Shown here: positions 47,755 through 55,844 of the stretch, piece by piece
Layout of the letters: the number at the start of each line of letters is the position of its first letter
Position numbering within the stretch: position 1 is the first letter of the stretch
Assembly (NCBI RefSeq): GCF_000421825.1
Contig: NZ_ATXT01000015.1
Location: forward strand, 310,001-374,000
DNA from: Humibacter albus DSM 18994
GTDB taxonomy: Bacteria; Actinomycetota; Actinomycetes; Actinomycetales; Microbacteriaceae
Reading direction: 5' to 3'
Length of the DNA: 64,000 bases
The notes under the pieces: generated by a model
The model's database searches: none
What the model was told of the DNA's origin: nothing
What the model saw: the letters and a program-made list of their open reading frames with translations, nothing else
Made by a program: the position numbers and the translations under genes

Positions 47755-50700
47755 ATGGAACAGGTGACCGACGTTCTCGAACGCTTCTCCCCCGCCACGC
47801 GAGCGTGGTTCCAGGGGGCGTTCGACGCGCCCACGGCGGCGCAGCTCGGGGCGTGGGATGCCATCTCTCACGGTGACCACACCCTCGTCATCGCCCCGAC
47901 CGGGTCGGGCAAGACGTTGGCGTCGTTCCTCTGGTCGATCGACCGACTGATGCACGAGAACGCCGGGTCGAACGCGCTGCCCGGCATGGACGATCCGAGT
48001 GCGCGGCCCGTGGGCACGCGCATCCTCTACATCTCGCCCCTGAAGGCGCTCGGCGTCGACGTGGAGCGCAACCTGCGGTCACCGCTGGTCGGCATCACGC
48101 AGACCGCGAAGCGGTTGGGCGCCGAGCCTCCGCGCATCACGGTGGGCGTGCGCAGCGGTGACACGCCCGCTCACGAGCGGCGCAGCCTGCTGGCGCATCC
48201 GCCCGACATCCTGATCACCACGCCCGAATCGCTCTTCCTCATGCTCACCTCGCAGGCGCGCGAGACGCTGAAGAGCGTGCAGACGGTCATCCTCGATGAG
48301 GTGCACGCGGTCGCCGCCACGAAGCGCGGGGCGCACCTTGCGGTGTCGCTGGAGCGGCTGGATGCCATGCTGCCGAAGCCCGCACAACGCATCGGCCTCT
48401 CGGCCACGGTGCGCCCTCCCGAGGAGGTGGGCCGGTTCCTCGGCGGCCGCAGCCCTGTCACGATCGTCGCCCCGCCCTCGCAGAAGCGATTCGACCTGAG
48501 AGTGATCGTGCCGGTCGAAGACATGCGCGACGTGAGCCCCAGCGCACACGACGATGACCAGAGCCCGCAGGGCGGGTCCATCTGGCCACATGTCGAAGAG
48601 AGCATCGTCGATCGGGTGCTCGAGCACCGTTCGTCGATCGTGTTCGTCAATTCCCGACGGCTGGCCGAGCGACTCACCGCGCGCATGAACGAGATCTATG
48701 AGGAACGGCTGGACGATGCCGCGATGCAGCGGTCGTCCGGTGCGATCGCGCACGGCTCGGGCCCGGTCGAACCCGTGTCGCTGGGACAAGCGCTCGAGGC
48801 GGTCGGCTTCCTGCGCGACACGGACGGGCGTCCTGGTGCAGAGACTCCCGGTGACGCGGGACCGGGCGACGCAGGATCGGGCGGCGCGGAATCCGGCAAT
48901 GCGGCATCCGACCGACGACCTCGCCGGGTTCCCGCGGAGTTGATCGGCGCGTCGGGACAGACGCGGGGCAGCCGGGCCGGGGCATCCGTCGACCCGTTCC
49001 TTCCGGCGGGGCAGCAGAACCCCTGGGATGTCCCGGCCACGGCGGAGTTGCGGCGGCAGCCGCGCGAGTGGTCCGCGGCGCGCGGCCACGGGCATCCGGA
49101 GCAGTCGACGGATTCCGATACCGGAATATTGGCCCGCGCACACCACGGCTCGGTCAGCAAGGAGCAGCGCGCCGTCATCGAGGACGACCTGAAGAGCGGG
49201 CGCCTGCGCTGCGTCGTCGCCACCAGCAGCCTCGAGCTCGGCATCGACATGGGCGAGGTCGACCTCGTCGTGCAGGTGGAGGCGCCACCGTCGGTGGCCA
49301 GCGGCCTGCAGCGCGTCGGCCGCGCCGGGCACCAGGTGGGCGAGGTGTCGAAGGGCGTGATGTTCCCGAAGCACCGCTCCGATCTCATCAACACGGCCGT
49401 CGCGAGCGAGCGCATGGTGGCCGGCCTCATCGAGGAGCTCCGGGTGCCGGCGAATCCTCTGGACATCCTCGCGCAACAGACAATCGCCGCGACGGCGCTC
49501 GAGCCCGTGGATGTCGACGGCTGGTTCGACACGGTACGCCGCAGCGCACCCTTCGCCACCCTGCCCCGCACCGCGTACGAGGCCACGCTCGACCTTCTCG
49601 CCGGCCGTTACCCGAGCGACGAGTTCGCCGAGCTTCGCCCGCGCGTCGTCTGGGATCGCGACCACGATGTGCTCACCGGCCGGCCCGGCGCGCAACGACT
49701 CGCCGTCACCAGCGGCGGCACCATCCCCGACCGAGGGCTCTTCGGGGTCTACATGGTCGGCACCGACGACCTGAACCCGGCGAAGGGCGGACGCCGCGTC
49801 GGCGAGCTCGACGAAGAGATGGTCTACGAGTCGCGCGTCGGCGACGTGTTCGCGCTCGGGGCGACGAGCTGGCGCATCCAGGAGATCACGCACGACCGGG
49901 TGCTCGTGACTCCTGCGTTCGGTGAACCGGGACGCCTTCCGTTCTGGAAGGGCGACGGAATCGGCCGGCCCGCAGAACTGGGCGAAGCGGTCGGCGGGTT
50001 CGTGCGCGAGATCGCGTCGGCGTCCGAGCAGCATGCCCGTGCCCGCGCCGCCGATGCCGGCCTCGACGACTTCGCCACCGGCAATCTCCTCACCTACCTC
50101 GACGATCAGAAGAAAGCCACCGGCCACCTCCCCACCGACCGCACGCTCGTCGCCGAGCGGTTCCGAGATGAGCTCGGAGACTGGCGGCTCGTATTGCATT
50201 CCCCGTACGGCATGCAAGTCCATGCGCCATGGGCGCTGGCCGTCGCCGCCCGGGTGCGGGAGCGTCTCGACGTCGACGGCTCGTGCGTCGCCAGCGACGA
50301 CGGAATTGTCGTGCGCATTCCCGATGCGGAATCCGACCCGCCCGGCGCCGACCTGTTCGTCTTCGAGCCCGACGAGCTGGAGCAGCTGGTCACCGCCGAG
50401 GTCGGAGGGTCCGCACTGTTCGCGTCCCGGTTCCGGGAGTGCGCCGCCCGCGCCCTCCTGCTGCCCAAATACAACCCGGGCAAGCGGTCGCCGCTCTGGC
50501 AGCAGCGGCAGAAGGCCGCACAGCTTCTGGAGGTCGCGCGCAAGCATCCGCAGTTCCCGATCATCCTCGAGGCGATGCGGGAGTGCCTGCAGGATGTCTA
50601 CGACCTGCCCGCTCTGCGTGGTATCGCGTCGCGCATCGCCGCGCGCGACATCCGCATCGTCGAGGTCGGCACCGAGGAGGCGTCGCCGTTCGCGCGGTCG

Positions 50701-52821
50701 CTGCTGTTCGGCTACGTCGCCGCGTTCATGTACGAGGGCGACTCACCGCTGGCGGAGCGCCGGGCAGCCGCGCTTTCGGTGGATGCCTCACTGCTGTCCG
50801 AGCTGCTCGGTCGCGCCGAGCTGCGGGAGCTTCTCGACCCCGCCGTGATCGAACGCGTCGAACGCGAGCTGCAGCGGCTCGCCCCCGAGCGCCGCCTGTA
50901 CGGGCTCGAGGGCGCCGCGGACCTGCTGCGCATGCTCGGCCCGCTGAGCGCCGAGGAGGTGGCGGAGCGCTGGGCGCTCGTGAGACATACCGATTCGGAC
51001 GAGACATCCCTCGACGACGATGGTCTCGCACGAATTGGTATGTCTCACGAGGAGACCGTAGGAGGTGTCGCTGGCGCAGGGGATGGCGGCGACACCGCCG
51101 ACGCCCGCAACACCCTCGACCAACTCGTCGCCGCCAAGCGTGCCCTGCGCGTGACGTTCGCCGGCGCCGAGTGCTACGCCGCCATCGAAGATGCCGCGCG
51201 CCTTCGCGACGCCCTCGGCGTTCCGCTGCCGATCGGCGTGCCGACGGCCTTCGTCGAACCCGTCGACGACCCACTCGGAGACCTGCTCGGCCGGTACGCG
51301 CGTACGCACGGTCCCTTCACTGCGGCGGATGCGGCATCCCGATTCGGACTCGGCACGGCCGTCGCGCATGACACGCTGCGTCGTCTCGCCCAGGACCGGC
51401 ACATCACCGAGGGCGAGTTCCGCCCGAGCGCCACCGGCACCGAATGGTGCGACTCCGAGGTGCTGAGGCGGCTGCGCCGCCTGTCGCTGGCCGCGCTCCG
51501 GCACGAGGTGGAGCCGGTCGATCCTGCGGCGTTCGCCCGGTTCCTGCCCGACTGGCAGCACGTGGGCGGAACGCTTCGCGGAGTGGATGCCGTGGCATCC
51601 GTCATCGAGCAGCTCGCCGGAGCACGGATTCCCGCCTCGGCATGGGAGAGCCTCATCCTCCCCTCACGCGTCGCCGACTACCAGCCGGCCATGCTCGACG
51701 AGCTCACCGCGAGCGGCGAAGTGCTCTGGAGCGGCAGTGGGTCGCTGCCGGGCAACGACGGCTGGGTGAGCCTGCACTTGGCGGACAGCGCGCCGCTCAC
51801 CATGGCGCCGCCGCCCGAACACGCCACCGACGAGCTGCAGCGCGAAGTGCTTGCGGCGCTCGGGGCCGGCGGCGCGTTCTTCTTCCGCCAGCTCTCGGAT
51901 GCGGTCGGCTCGCTCGATGACACCGCTCTCACCACCGCGCTCTGGGACCTGGTGTGGGCCGGCCTCATCACGAACGACACGTTCGCACCGCTGCGCGCGC
52001 TCACCGGCGGTCGCGGCGCCCACAAGCCGCAACGCGCGACGCCGCGCGGCCGCGTACACGCGCCCCGTGCATACGGCAGGCCCGGCGCGTCGTTCCGCCC
52101 GGCTCCCGTGCGCTCCGGGCCGCCGACGACCGCAGGTCGCTGGTCGATCCTGCCGCTGCCGCTGGGCGGATCGGAATCGGATGCGACGGTGCGCGCGAAA
52201 GCGTTCGCCGAGACCCTGCTCGACCGGTACGGTGTCGTCACGCGCGGCAGCGTGATGGCCGAGAACCAGCCGGGCGGCTTCGCGCTCGCGTACCGTGTGC
52301 TCAGCGGATTCGAGGACTCCGGCCGCGCGCGCCGCGGCTACTTCGTCGAGACGCTCGGCGCCGCACAGTTCGCCACCAGCGCCACCGTCGACCGGCTGCG
52401 CACGTTCACGCTCGACTCCACCCTCGAACCGCCGCGCTCCGCCGTCGCGCTGGCGGCGACCGATCCCGCGAACCCGTACGGGGCGGCGCTGCCGTGGCCA
52501 CAGGCATCCGCCGACGGCACCGAGGTCTCGGCCACGGGGCACCGGCCCGGACGCAAGGCCGGGGCCATCGTCGTACTCGTCGACGGCGACTTCGTGCTCT
52601 ACGTGGAGCGCGGCGGCAAGACCACGCTGCTGTTCGATCGCACGGAGGAGGTGGTCTGGCCGGCGGCGCGAGCGCTGGCGGATGCCATCCATCGCGGCCG
52701 CATCTCGACCCTCACCATCGAGTCGGTCGGCGGCGCCTTCGTGTTAGGCACCCCGTTCGGCGAGGCGCTGATCGGCGCCGGTTTCGCGCCGACGCCCCGC
52801 GGCCTGAGGTTACGGTCGTGA
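47755..52821 (+). CDS. lhr: Lhr-family large ATP-dependent DNA helicase, with an in-frame palindromic insertion
   Basis: 1688 residues. Walker A APTGSGKTLASFLW (about residues 43-56), the DEVH box TVILDEVHAVAATKRGAHLA and motif III IGLSATVRPPEEVGRF form RecA domain 1. Domain 2 has SSIVFVNSRRLAERL, SSLELGIDMGEVDLVVQVEA and the GRAGHQVG motif VI. The Lhr-specific winged helix, core and Lhr-C regions follow (WRIQEITHDRVLVTPAFGEP, GRHRPGRKAG-like end). Lhr translocates 3' to 5' and acts in DNA repair. Two oddities stand out. Residues about 360-450 hold Gly/Asp/Ala repeats with 15-bp units (48838-48912), and residues about 1076-1098 are encoded by a 67-bp nested palindrome (50981-51047) that keeps the frame. 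Confidence 0.94.
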   Translation: MEQVTDVLERFSPATRAWFQGAFDAPTAAQLGAWDAISHGDHTLVIAPTGSGKTLASFLWSIDRLMHENAGSNALPGMDDPSARPVGTRILYISPLKALGVDVERNLRSPLVGITQTAKRLGAEPPRITVGVRSGDTPAHERRSLLAHPPDILITTPESLFLMLTSQARETLKSVQTVILDEVHAVAATKRGAHLAVSLERLDAMLPKPAQRIGLSATVRPPEEVGRFLGGRSPVTIVAPPSQKRFDLRVIVPVEDMRDVSPSAHDDDQSPQGGSIWPHVEESIVDRVLEHRSSIVFVNSRRLAERLTARMNEIYEERLDDAAMQRSSGAIAHGSGPVEPVSLGQALEAVGFLRDTDGRPGAETPGDAGPGDAGSGGAESGNAASDRRPRRVPAELIGASGQTRGSRAGASVDPFLPAGQQNPWDVPATAELRRQPREWSAARGHGHPEQSTDSDTGILARAHHGSVSKEQRAVIEDDLKSGRLRCVVATSSLELGIDMGEVDLVVQVEAPPSVASGLQRVGRAGHQVGEVSKGVMFPKHRSDLINTAVASERMVAGLIEELRVPANPLDILAQQTIAATALEPVDVDGWFDTVRRSAPFATLPRTAYEATLDLLAGRYPSDEFAELRPRVVWDRDHDVLTGRPGAQRLAVTSGGTIPDRGLFGVYMVGTDDLNPAKGGRRVGELDEEMVYESRVGDVFALGATSWRIQEITHDRVLVTPAFGEPGRLPFWKGDGIGRPAELGEAVGGFVREIASASEQHARARAADAGLDDFATGNLLTYLDDQKKATGHLPTDRTLVAERFRDELGDWRLVLHSPYGMQVHAPWALAVAARVRERLDVDGSCVASDDGIVVRIPDAESDPPGADLFVFEPDELEQLVTAEVGGSALFASRFRECAARALLLPKYNPGKRSPLWQQRQKAAQLLEVARKHPQFPIILEAMRECLQDVYDLPALRGIASRIAARDIRIVEVGTEEASPFARSLLFGYVAAFMYEGDSPLAERRAAALSVDASLLSELLGRAELRELLDPAVIERVERELQRLAPERRLYGLEGAADLLRMLGPLSAEEVAERWALVRHTDSDETSLDDDGLARIGMSHEETVGGVAGAGDGGDTADARNTLDQLVAAKRALRVTFAGAECYAAIEDAARLRDALGVPLPIGVPTAFVEPVDDPLGDLLGRYARTHGPFTAADAASRFGLGTAVAHDTLRRLAQDRHITEGEFRPSATGTEWCDSEVLRRLRRLSLAALRHEVEPVDPAAFARFLPDWQHVGGTLRGVDAVASVIEQLAGARIPASAWESLILPSRVADYQPAMLDELTASGEVLWSGSGSLPGNDGWVSLHLADSAPLTMAPPPEHATDELQREVLAALGAGGAFFFRQLSDAVGSLDDTALTTALWDLVWAGLITNDTFAPLRALTGGRGAHKPQRATPRGRVHAPRAYGRPGASFRPAPVRSGPPTTAGRWSILPLPLGGSESDATVRAKAFAETLLDRYGVVTRGSVMAENQPGGFALAYRVLSGFEDSGRARRGYFVETLGAAQFATSATVDRLRTFTLDSTLEPPRSAVALAATDPANPYGAALPWPQASADGTEVSATGHRPGRKAGAIVVLVDGDFVLYVERGGKTTLLFDRTEEVVWPAARALADAIHRGRISTLTIESVGGAFVLGTPFGEALIGAGFAPTPRGLRLRS
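50981..51047. repeat. 67-bp nested palindrome, copy 3, inside lhr (7-12-7-15-7-12-7)
   Basis: The layout is TGAGACA, TACCGATTCGGA, CGAGACA, a 15-base centre, GGTCTCG, CACGAATTGGTA, TGTCTCA. Every segment has the same length as in the intergenic copies at 38988 and 40985, although the 12-base spacers are unrelated in sequence and pair with three mismatches. With one flanking G and C it spans 69 bp, 23 codons, so lhr stays in frame. The encoded peptide HTDSDETSLDDDGLARIGMS is hydrophilic and probably a surface loop. Confidence 0.85.
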
Positions 52822-52857
52822 ACGGCGTGGGCCTCATCGGCGGGTGCAGCGACACAA

Positions 52858-52962
52858 TCCGGCGCGGCGTCGACGCGACCGGGTGGGGCGTCGAAATGGG
52901 CCGGCGGGGCGTCAACATGGCCCGGTGGGGCGCCGACATGGTCCGGCGCGGCGTCGACAGGA
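52858..52962. repeat. Five 21-bp tandem units between lhr and the Nei-type glycosylase gene
   Basis: Units start at 52858, 52879, 52900, 52921 and 52942; the consensus is CCGGYGGGGCGTCGACATGG plus one base. Because the period is a multiple of three, an open frame persists through the array (GVDxxGWGVEMGRRGVN), but it has no start signal and is not called. The array directly precedes a terminator-like hairpin. Confidence 0.85.
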
Positions 52963-52971
52963 CGTGCGCCT

Positions 52972-52998
52972 GGAAACATGCCGAATCGGCGTGTTTCC
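52972..52998 (+). terminator. 13-bp stem-loop after lhr
   Basis: GGAAACATGCCGA (52972-52984) pairs with TCGGCGTGTTTCC (52986-52998) with a single G-T pair and a one-base tip, about 150 bp beyond the lhr stop. The tip must open to form a usable loop. No U-run follows. Confidence 0.5.
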
Positions 52999-53046
52999 GG
53001 CCGGAAAGCGCTTCTTGTCATGTCGGCGGCGCGCGCGGAAGGCATC

Positions 53047-53823
53047 ATGCCTGAGGGCGACACGGTCTATCGGCAGGCGCGCATGCTGCACGCGGCGCTG
53101 GCCGGAGGGGCGCTGATCCGCTGCGACCTGCGCGTCCCCGCCTTCGCCACCGTGGATCTCAGCGGACAACCGGTGCACGAGGTGGTCAGCCGAGGCAAGC
53201 ACATCCTGATGCGCATCGGGTCGAGCACGGTGCTCAGCCACCTCAAGATGGAGGGCCAGTGGCGCCTCTACGCGCCGGGCGAGCCGTGGCGGCGCCCGGC
53301 GCACCAGGCGCGCGCTGTGCTCGCCACGAAGACCGCCCAGGCCGTCGGCTTCGAGCTCGGGCTGCTCGAAGTGCTGCCGACCGCGCGTGAAGCGGATGCC
53401 GTCGGCCACCTCGGACCCGACCTGCTCGGGCCGGACTGGAACGAGCAGGAGGCGGTGCGCAGGCTGTCCGAGCATCCTGAGGTCCCGATCGCCGTCGCAC
53501 TGCTCGACCAGCGCAACCTCGCCGGGCTCGGCAACGAATACGTCAATGAGCTCTGCTTCGTGCGAGGGATGCTGCCCACCCGGCCTGTGCGCGATGCCGA
53601 CCTTCCGAAGACGGTCGCCCTCGCTCACCGCATGATCAGCGCGAACAAGAACCGGGTCATCCGCACCACGACCGGCGAGACGCGGCGGGGCCGCACCTCG
53701 TACGTGCACCGCCGCGAAGGGATGCCGTGCCGCCGCTGCGGCACGCCGATTCATTGCATGAGCCTCGGCCGCAACGACCTCGAGCTGCGTGAAACCTGGT
53801 ACTGCCCCACCTGTCAGAGCTGA
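53047..53823 (+). CDS. Fpg/Nei-family DNA glycosylase (Nei2 type)
   Basis: ATG 53047 encodes PEGDTVYRQARMLHAALAGG directly after Met, so Pro2 (the Schiff-base nucleophile) and Glu3 are correctly exposed; the longer frame from 52978 would bury them. The H2TH segment is LLDQRNLAGLGNEYVNELCF. The zinc finger ends CRRCGTPIHCMSLGRNDLEL, then RETWYCPTCQS, with four Cys. Length is 258 residues. The enzyme removes oxidised bases and nicks the abasic site. Placement directly behind lhr, a repair helicase, is a common actinobacterial arrangement (lhr-nei2). Confidence 0.93.
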   Translation: MPEGDTVYRQARMLHAALAGGALIRCDLRVPAFATVDLSGQPVHEVVSRGKHILMRIGSSTVLSHLKMEGQWRLYAPGEPWRRPAHQARAVLATKTAQAVGFELGLLEVLPTAREADAVGHLGPDLLGPDWNEQEAVRRLSEHPEVPIAVALLDQRNLAGLGNEYVNELCFVRGMLPTRPVRDADLPKTVALAHRMISANKNRVIRTTTGETRRGRTSYVHRREGMPCRRCGTPIHCMSLGRNDLELRETWYCPTCQS

Positions 53824-53929
53824 CCAGGCGTCAGACCGATGGCTGCGGGCACCGTGGTGACTGCGGCATCGCGGTGACTGCGGCACCGGGGTGACTGCGG
53901 CATTTCGGGCGCGCGGGACGAATCGGAGC

Positions 53930-54165
53930 CGCGGCGAAAACAGCAGAAGTCGCCCGAAACAGCACGGATCCTGCTGTTTTCACACCCGATTGCCGAATCG
54001 TGCTGTTTTCACGCCAGATGCCCGGCGAATCCTTCTGTTTTCACGCCCGGCCACCGGATCCTGCTGTTTTCACGCCAGATGCCCGCCGGACCCTGCTGTT
54101 TTCACACCCGAGGGGTCGCCGTACCCCGCTGACCGCGTACAGGAGCCCACGCTGCTGTTTCGCGG
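53930..54165. repeat. Array with CTGTTTTC core, 61-bp higher-order period
   Basis: CTGTTTTC starts at 53974, 54003, 54035, 54064 and 54096, alternating 29 and 32 bp, so a 61-bp unit is present about two and a half times (flanks CACGCCAGATGCCC and CACACCCGA). Inverted copies (GAAAACAGCAG, CGAAACAGCACGG) precede it at 53935-53970, and a lone CTGTTTCG follows at 54155. The array occupies most of the 480-bp gap between the glycosylase gene and convergent htrA. No gene was found there. Confidence 0.8.
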
Positions 54166-54179
54166 TGCAGGCACGCCGA

Positions 54180-54210
54180 AGCCCCACCGGTCAGGACTTC
54201 CGGTGGGGCT
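54180..54210 (+). terminator. 11-bp stem-loop downstream of the repeat array
   Basis: AGCCCCACCGG (54180-54190) pairs perfectly with CCGGTGGGGCT (54200-54210) around a 9-base loop, followed by CCTTTCG on the plus strand. This is a strong intrinsic-type stem, probably ending transcripts from the lhr-glycosylase side and possibly bidirectional. Confidence 0.65.
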
Positions 54211-54217
54211 CCTTTCG

Positions 54218-54260
54218 CCTGAGACGGCCGGCGACATCGGGCGTCGCCGGCCGTCTCAGG
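54218..54260 (-). terminator. 18-bp stem-loop behind htrA
   Basis: CCTGAGACGGCCGGCGAC (54218-54235) pairs perfectly with 54243-54260 around a 7-base loop, 43 bp beyond the HtrA stop on the minus strand. It begins with TGAGACG, close to the heptamer of the 67-bp palindromes, but lacks their nested geometry. Confidence 0.65.
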
Positions 54261-54303
54261 TGGCGGATGCCGCGTCACGCGAACGCCTGCCCTGCGCCGT
54301 GGC

Positions 54304-55554
54304 TCAGGCCGCAGGGCCCTCGGTCAGGGTGACTGTCGCCGAATGCGAGCTGCCGGAGGCGTCCGTCCAGGTGAGGGTCACGGAGTCGCCGGGCGAGTGC
54401 TCCGCGAGCGCCGTGGTGAGGTCGCTCGATGAAGCGATCGCGGATCCGTTGACGGCAGTGATGGTATCGCCTTCCGCGAGTCCCGCGGAGGCCGCCGGGG
54501 TTCCATCGATGACACCGGCGACCGACGCGCCGTCGACCGTGCCCGAATAGCCGTAGCCCTGGTCGTCGCCGTAACTGTAGCCGGAGCCCGTGCCGTATCC
54601 GGTGGTGTCAGGAGAGACCTCGACCCCCAGGAACGCGGGCAGTCCGATGGTCACGGTAGAGCTGGCCTGGCCGGACTCGATCTGGTCGGCGATGGTCAGC
54701 GCGGTATCGATCGGGATGGCGTAGCCGTCCGTGACCGTGGATCCCGAGGATGCCGCGGTGTCGATTCCGACGACCTCGCCTTCGGAGTCCAACAGCGGAC
54801 CGCCGGAGTCGCCCGCCTCGATGTCTGCGTTCGTCTCGATCAGCCCGTTCAGCGTCTCGGACGCGACGCTGCTCTCGGCCTCGGTGGTGATCGTCTTGTC
54901 GAGACCGGTCACGGTGCCCTCTGCCGCGACGAGTGATCCCGTGCCGCCCGCGTTGCCGACGGCGGTGACGTCGTCTCCGAGCGTCGGGTCACCGTCATCG
55001 TCGAGTGCCGCGGTGGAGAGCCCCGAGGCACCGTTCAGCTGCAGCACGGCGACGTCGTCCGTGGCATCCGTGCCCACCACGCTCGCGGTGTAGCTCTTGC
55101 CCGTCGATGCCACTGTCACCGTGATCTTCGTCGAGCCTTCGACGACGTGGTTGTTGGTGAGAATCTCTCCGTCGCGGGTGAGGATGATGCCGGTGCCGGC
55201 CGCCTCGGCGCTCTCGTAGCCGAGCACGGTGTCGATGACGACGACACCCTCCTGCTGACTGCTGGTGGCGGCCGCTCCGCTCGACGAGCCGTCGCCGGAT
55301 TGCCCGAACCCGTAGCCGGATCCGCCCTGCCCGGGCAGCGTCGAGTCCCCGGAGTTGCCGGAATCGCCGAACGACTGCCCGTTCTGTTCTGCTGAGGTCG
55401 CCTGCTTCGCGGAGAGGGCCGAGACGACGGAGTCCACTGTGGCGACGCTCGCCGCGGCACCACCTACCGCGCACACGGCGGTGACCGCAGCGGCAGCGGC
55501 GATCCAGCCGGCCGCCCTGCGGTGCTGAGGATCGGTGTTCATGATCGTGTCCAT
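54304..55554 (-). CDS. HtrA-type membrane-anchored trypsin-like serine protease with PDZ domain
   Basis: 416 residues (ATG 55554; ATG 55542 is an alternative). One N-terminal membrane helix (WIAAAAAVTAVCAVGGAAAS) precedes a Ser/Gly/Gln-rich spacer. The protease domain follows, with His in ILTNNHVVEGSTKITV, Asp in DATDDVAVLQLNG and Ser in IEAGDSGGPLLDSEGEVVG. A PDZ domain ends the protein (GVIDGTPAASAGLAEGDTIT, then AVNGSAIASSSDL), containing a Gly/Tyr-rich loop (GYGTGSGYSYGDDQGYGYSG). It degrades or chaperones misfolded extracytoplasmic proteins. Two TCCTATGA direct repeats at 55643-55670 are probable regulator sites. Confidence 0.92.
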   Translation of the reverse strand: MDTIMNTDPQHRRAAGWIAAAAAVTAVCAVGGAAASVATVDSVVSALSAKQATSAEQNGQSFGDSGNSGDSTLPGQGGSGYGFGQSGDGSSSGAAATSSQQEGVVVIDTVLGYESAEAAGTGIILTRDGEILTNNHVVEGSTKITVTVASTGKSYTASVVGTDATDDVAVLQLNGASGLSTAALDDDGDPTLGDDVTAVGNAGGTGSLVAAEGTVTGLDKTITTEAESSVASETLNGLIETNADIEAGDSGGPLLDSEGEVVGIDTAASSGSTVTDGYAIPIDTALTIADQIESGQASSTVTIGLPAFLGVEVSPDTTGYGTGSGYSYGDDQGYGYSGTVDGASVAGVIDGTPAASAGLAEGDTITAVNGSAIASSSDLTTALAEHSPGDSVTLTWTDASGSSHSATVTLTEGPAA

Positions 55555-55642
55555 TTCTCACTGCATGTTGGGAATGCGGATGTTTCCGATGACTCATTGC
55601 ATCGCGCAGTCGCGAAAAACCTCTTTGTCTCCTCCATGCGAA

Positions 55643-55670
55643 TCCTATGAATGGTGAACCTTTCCTATGA
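55643..55670 (-). promoter_or_regulatory. TCCTATGA direct repeats upstream of htrA
   Basis: TCCTATGA at 55643-55650 and 55663-55670, 20 bp (two helical turns) apart, lie about 100 bp before the HtrA start in an AT-rich patch. This spacing is typical of OmpR-type response regulator half sites, which often control envelope-stress proteases. The remaining 170 bp to the divergent LtrA-family gene shows nothing clear. Confidence 0.5.
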
Positions 55671-55844
55671 GGACGCTTTGGCGCGCTCCGGCCGCAGTTC
55701 GCCCGTCGGCCCGCGCGAGCGGCGGTTCGCGCGCTGATGCCGCACGCGAGGAAGCCAGCGACGGGTTCGCACCCGAGGTCGTGCCGCCCGAGCCAGCGGA
55801 GTTCGATCGCCGGTCACCCCCAGCGCCGGAGCTAACCTGAGGGA

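Noticed and set aside
48079-50547. 822-codon minus-strand frame
   Set aside because: It is antisense to lhr, whose helicase motifs are intact on the plus strand.
52822-53046. N-terminal extension or small gene before the Nei-type glycosylase
   Set aside because: The frame is open only because the 21-bp array is a multiple of three. The glycosylase needs Pro2 exposed, which fixes its start at 53047.
54218-54260. Fourth member of the 67-bp palindrome family
   Set aside because: It starts with TGAGACG but is a simple 18-bp stem with a 7-base loop and lacks the second heptamer and the 67-bp geometry.
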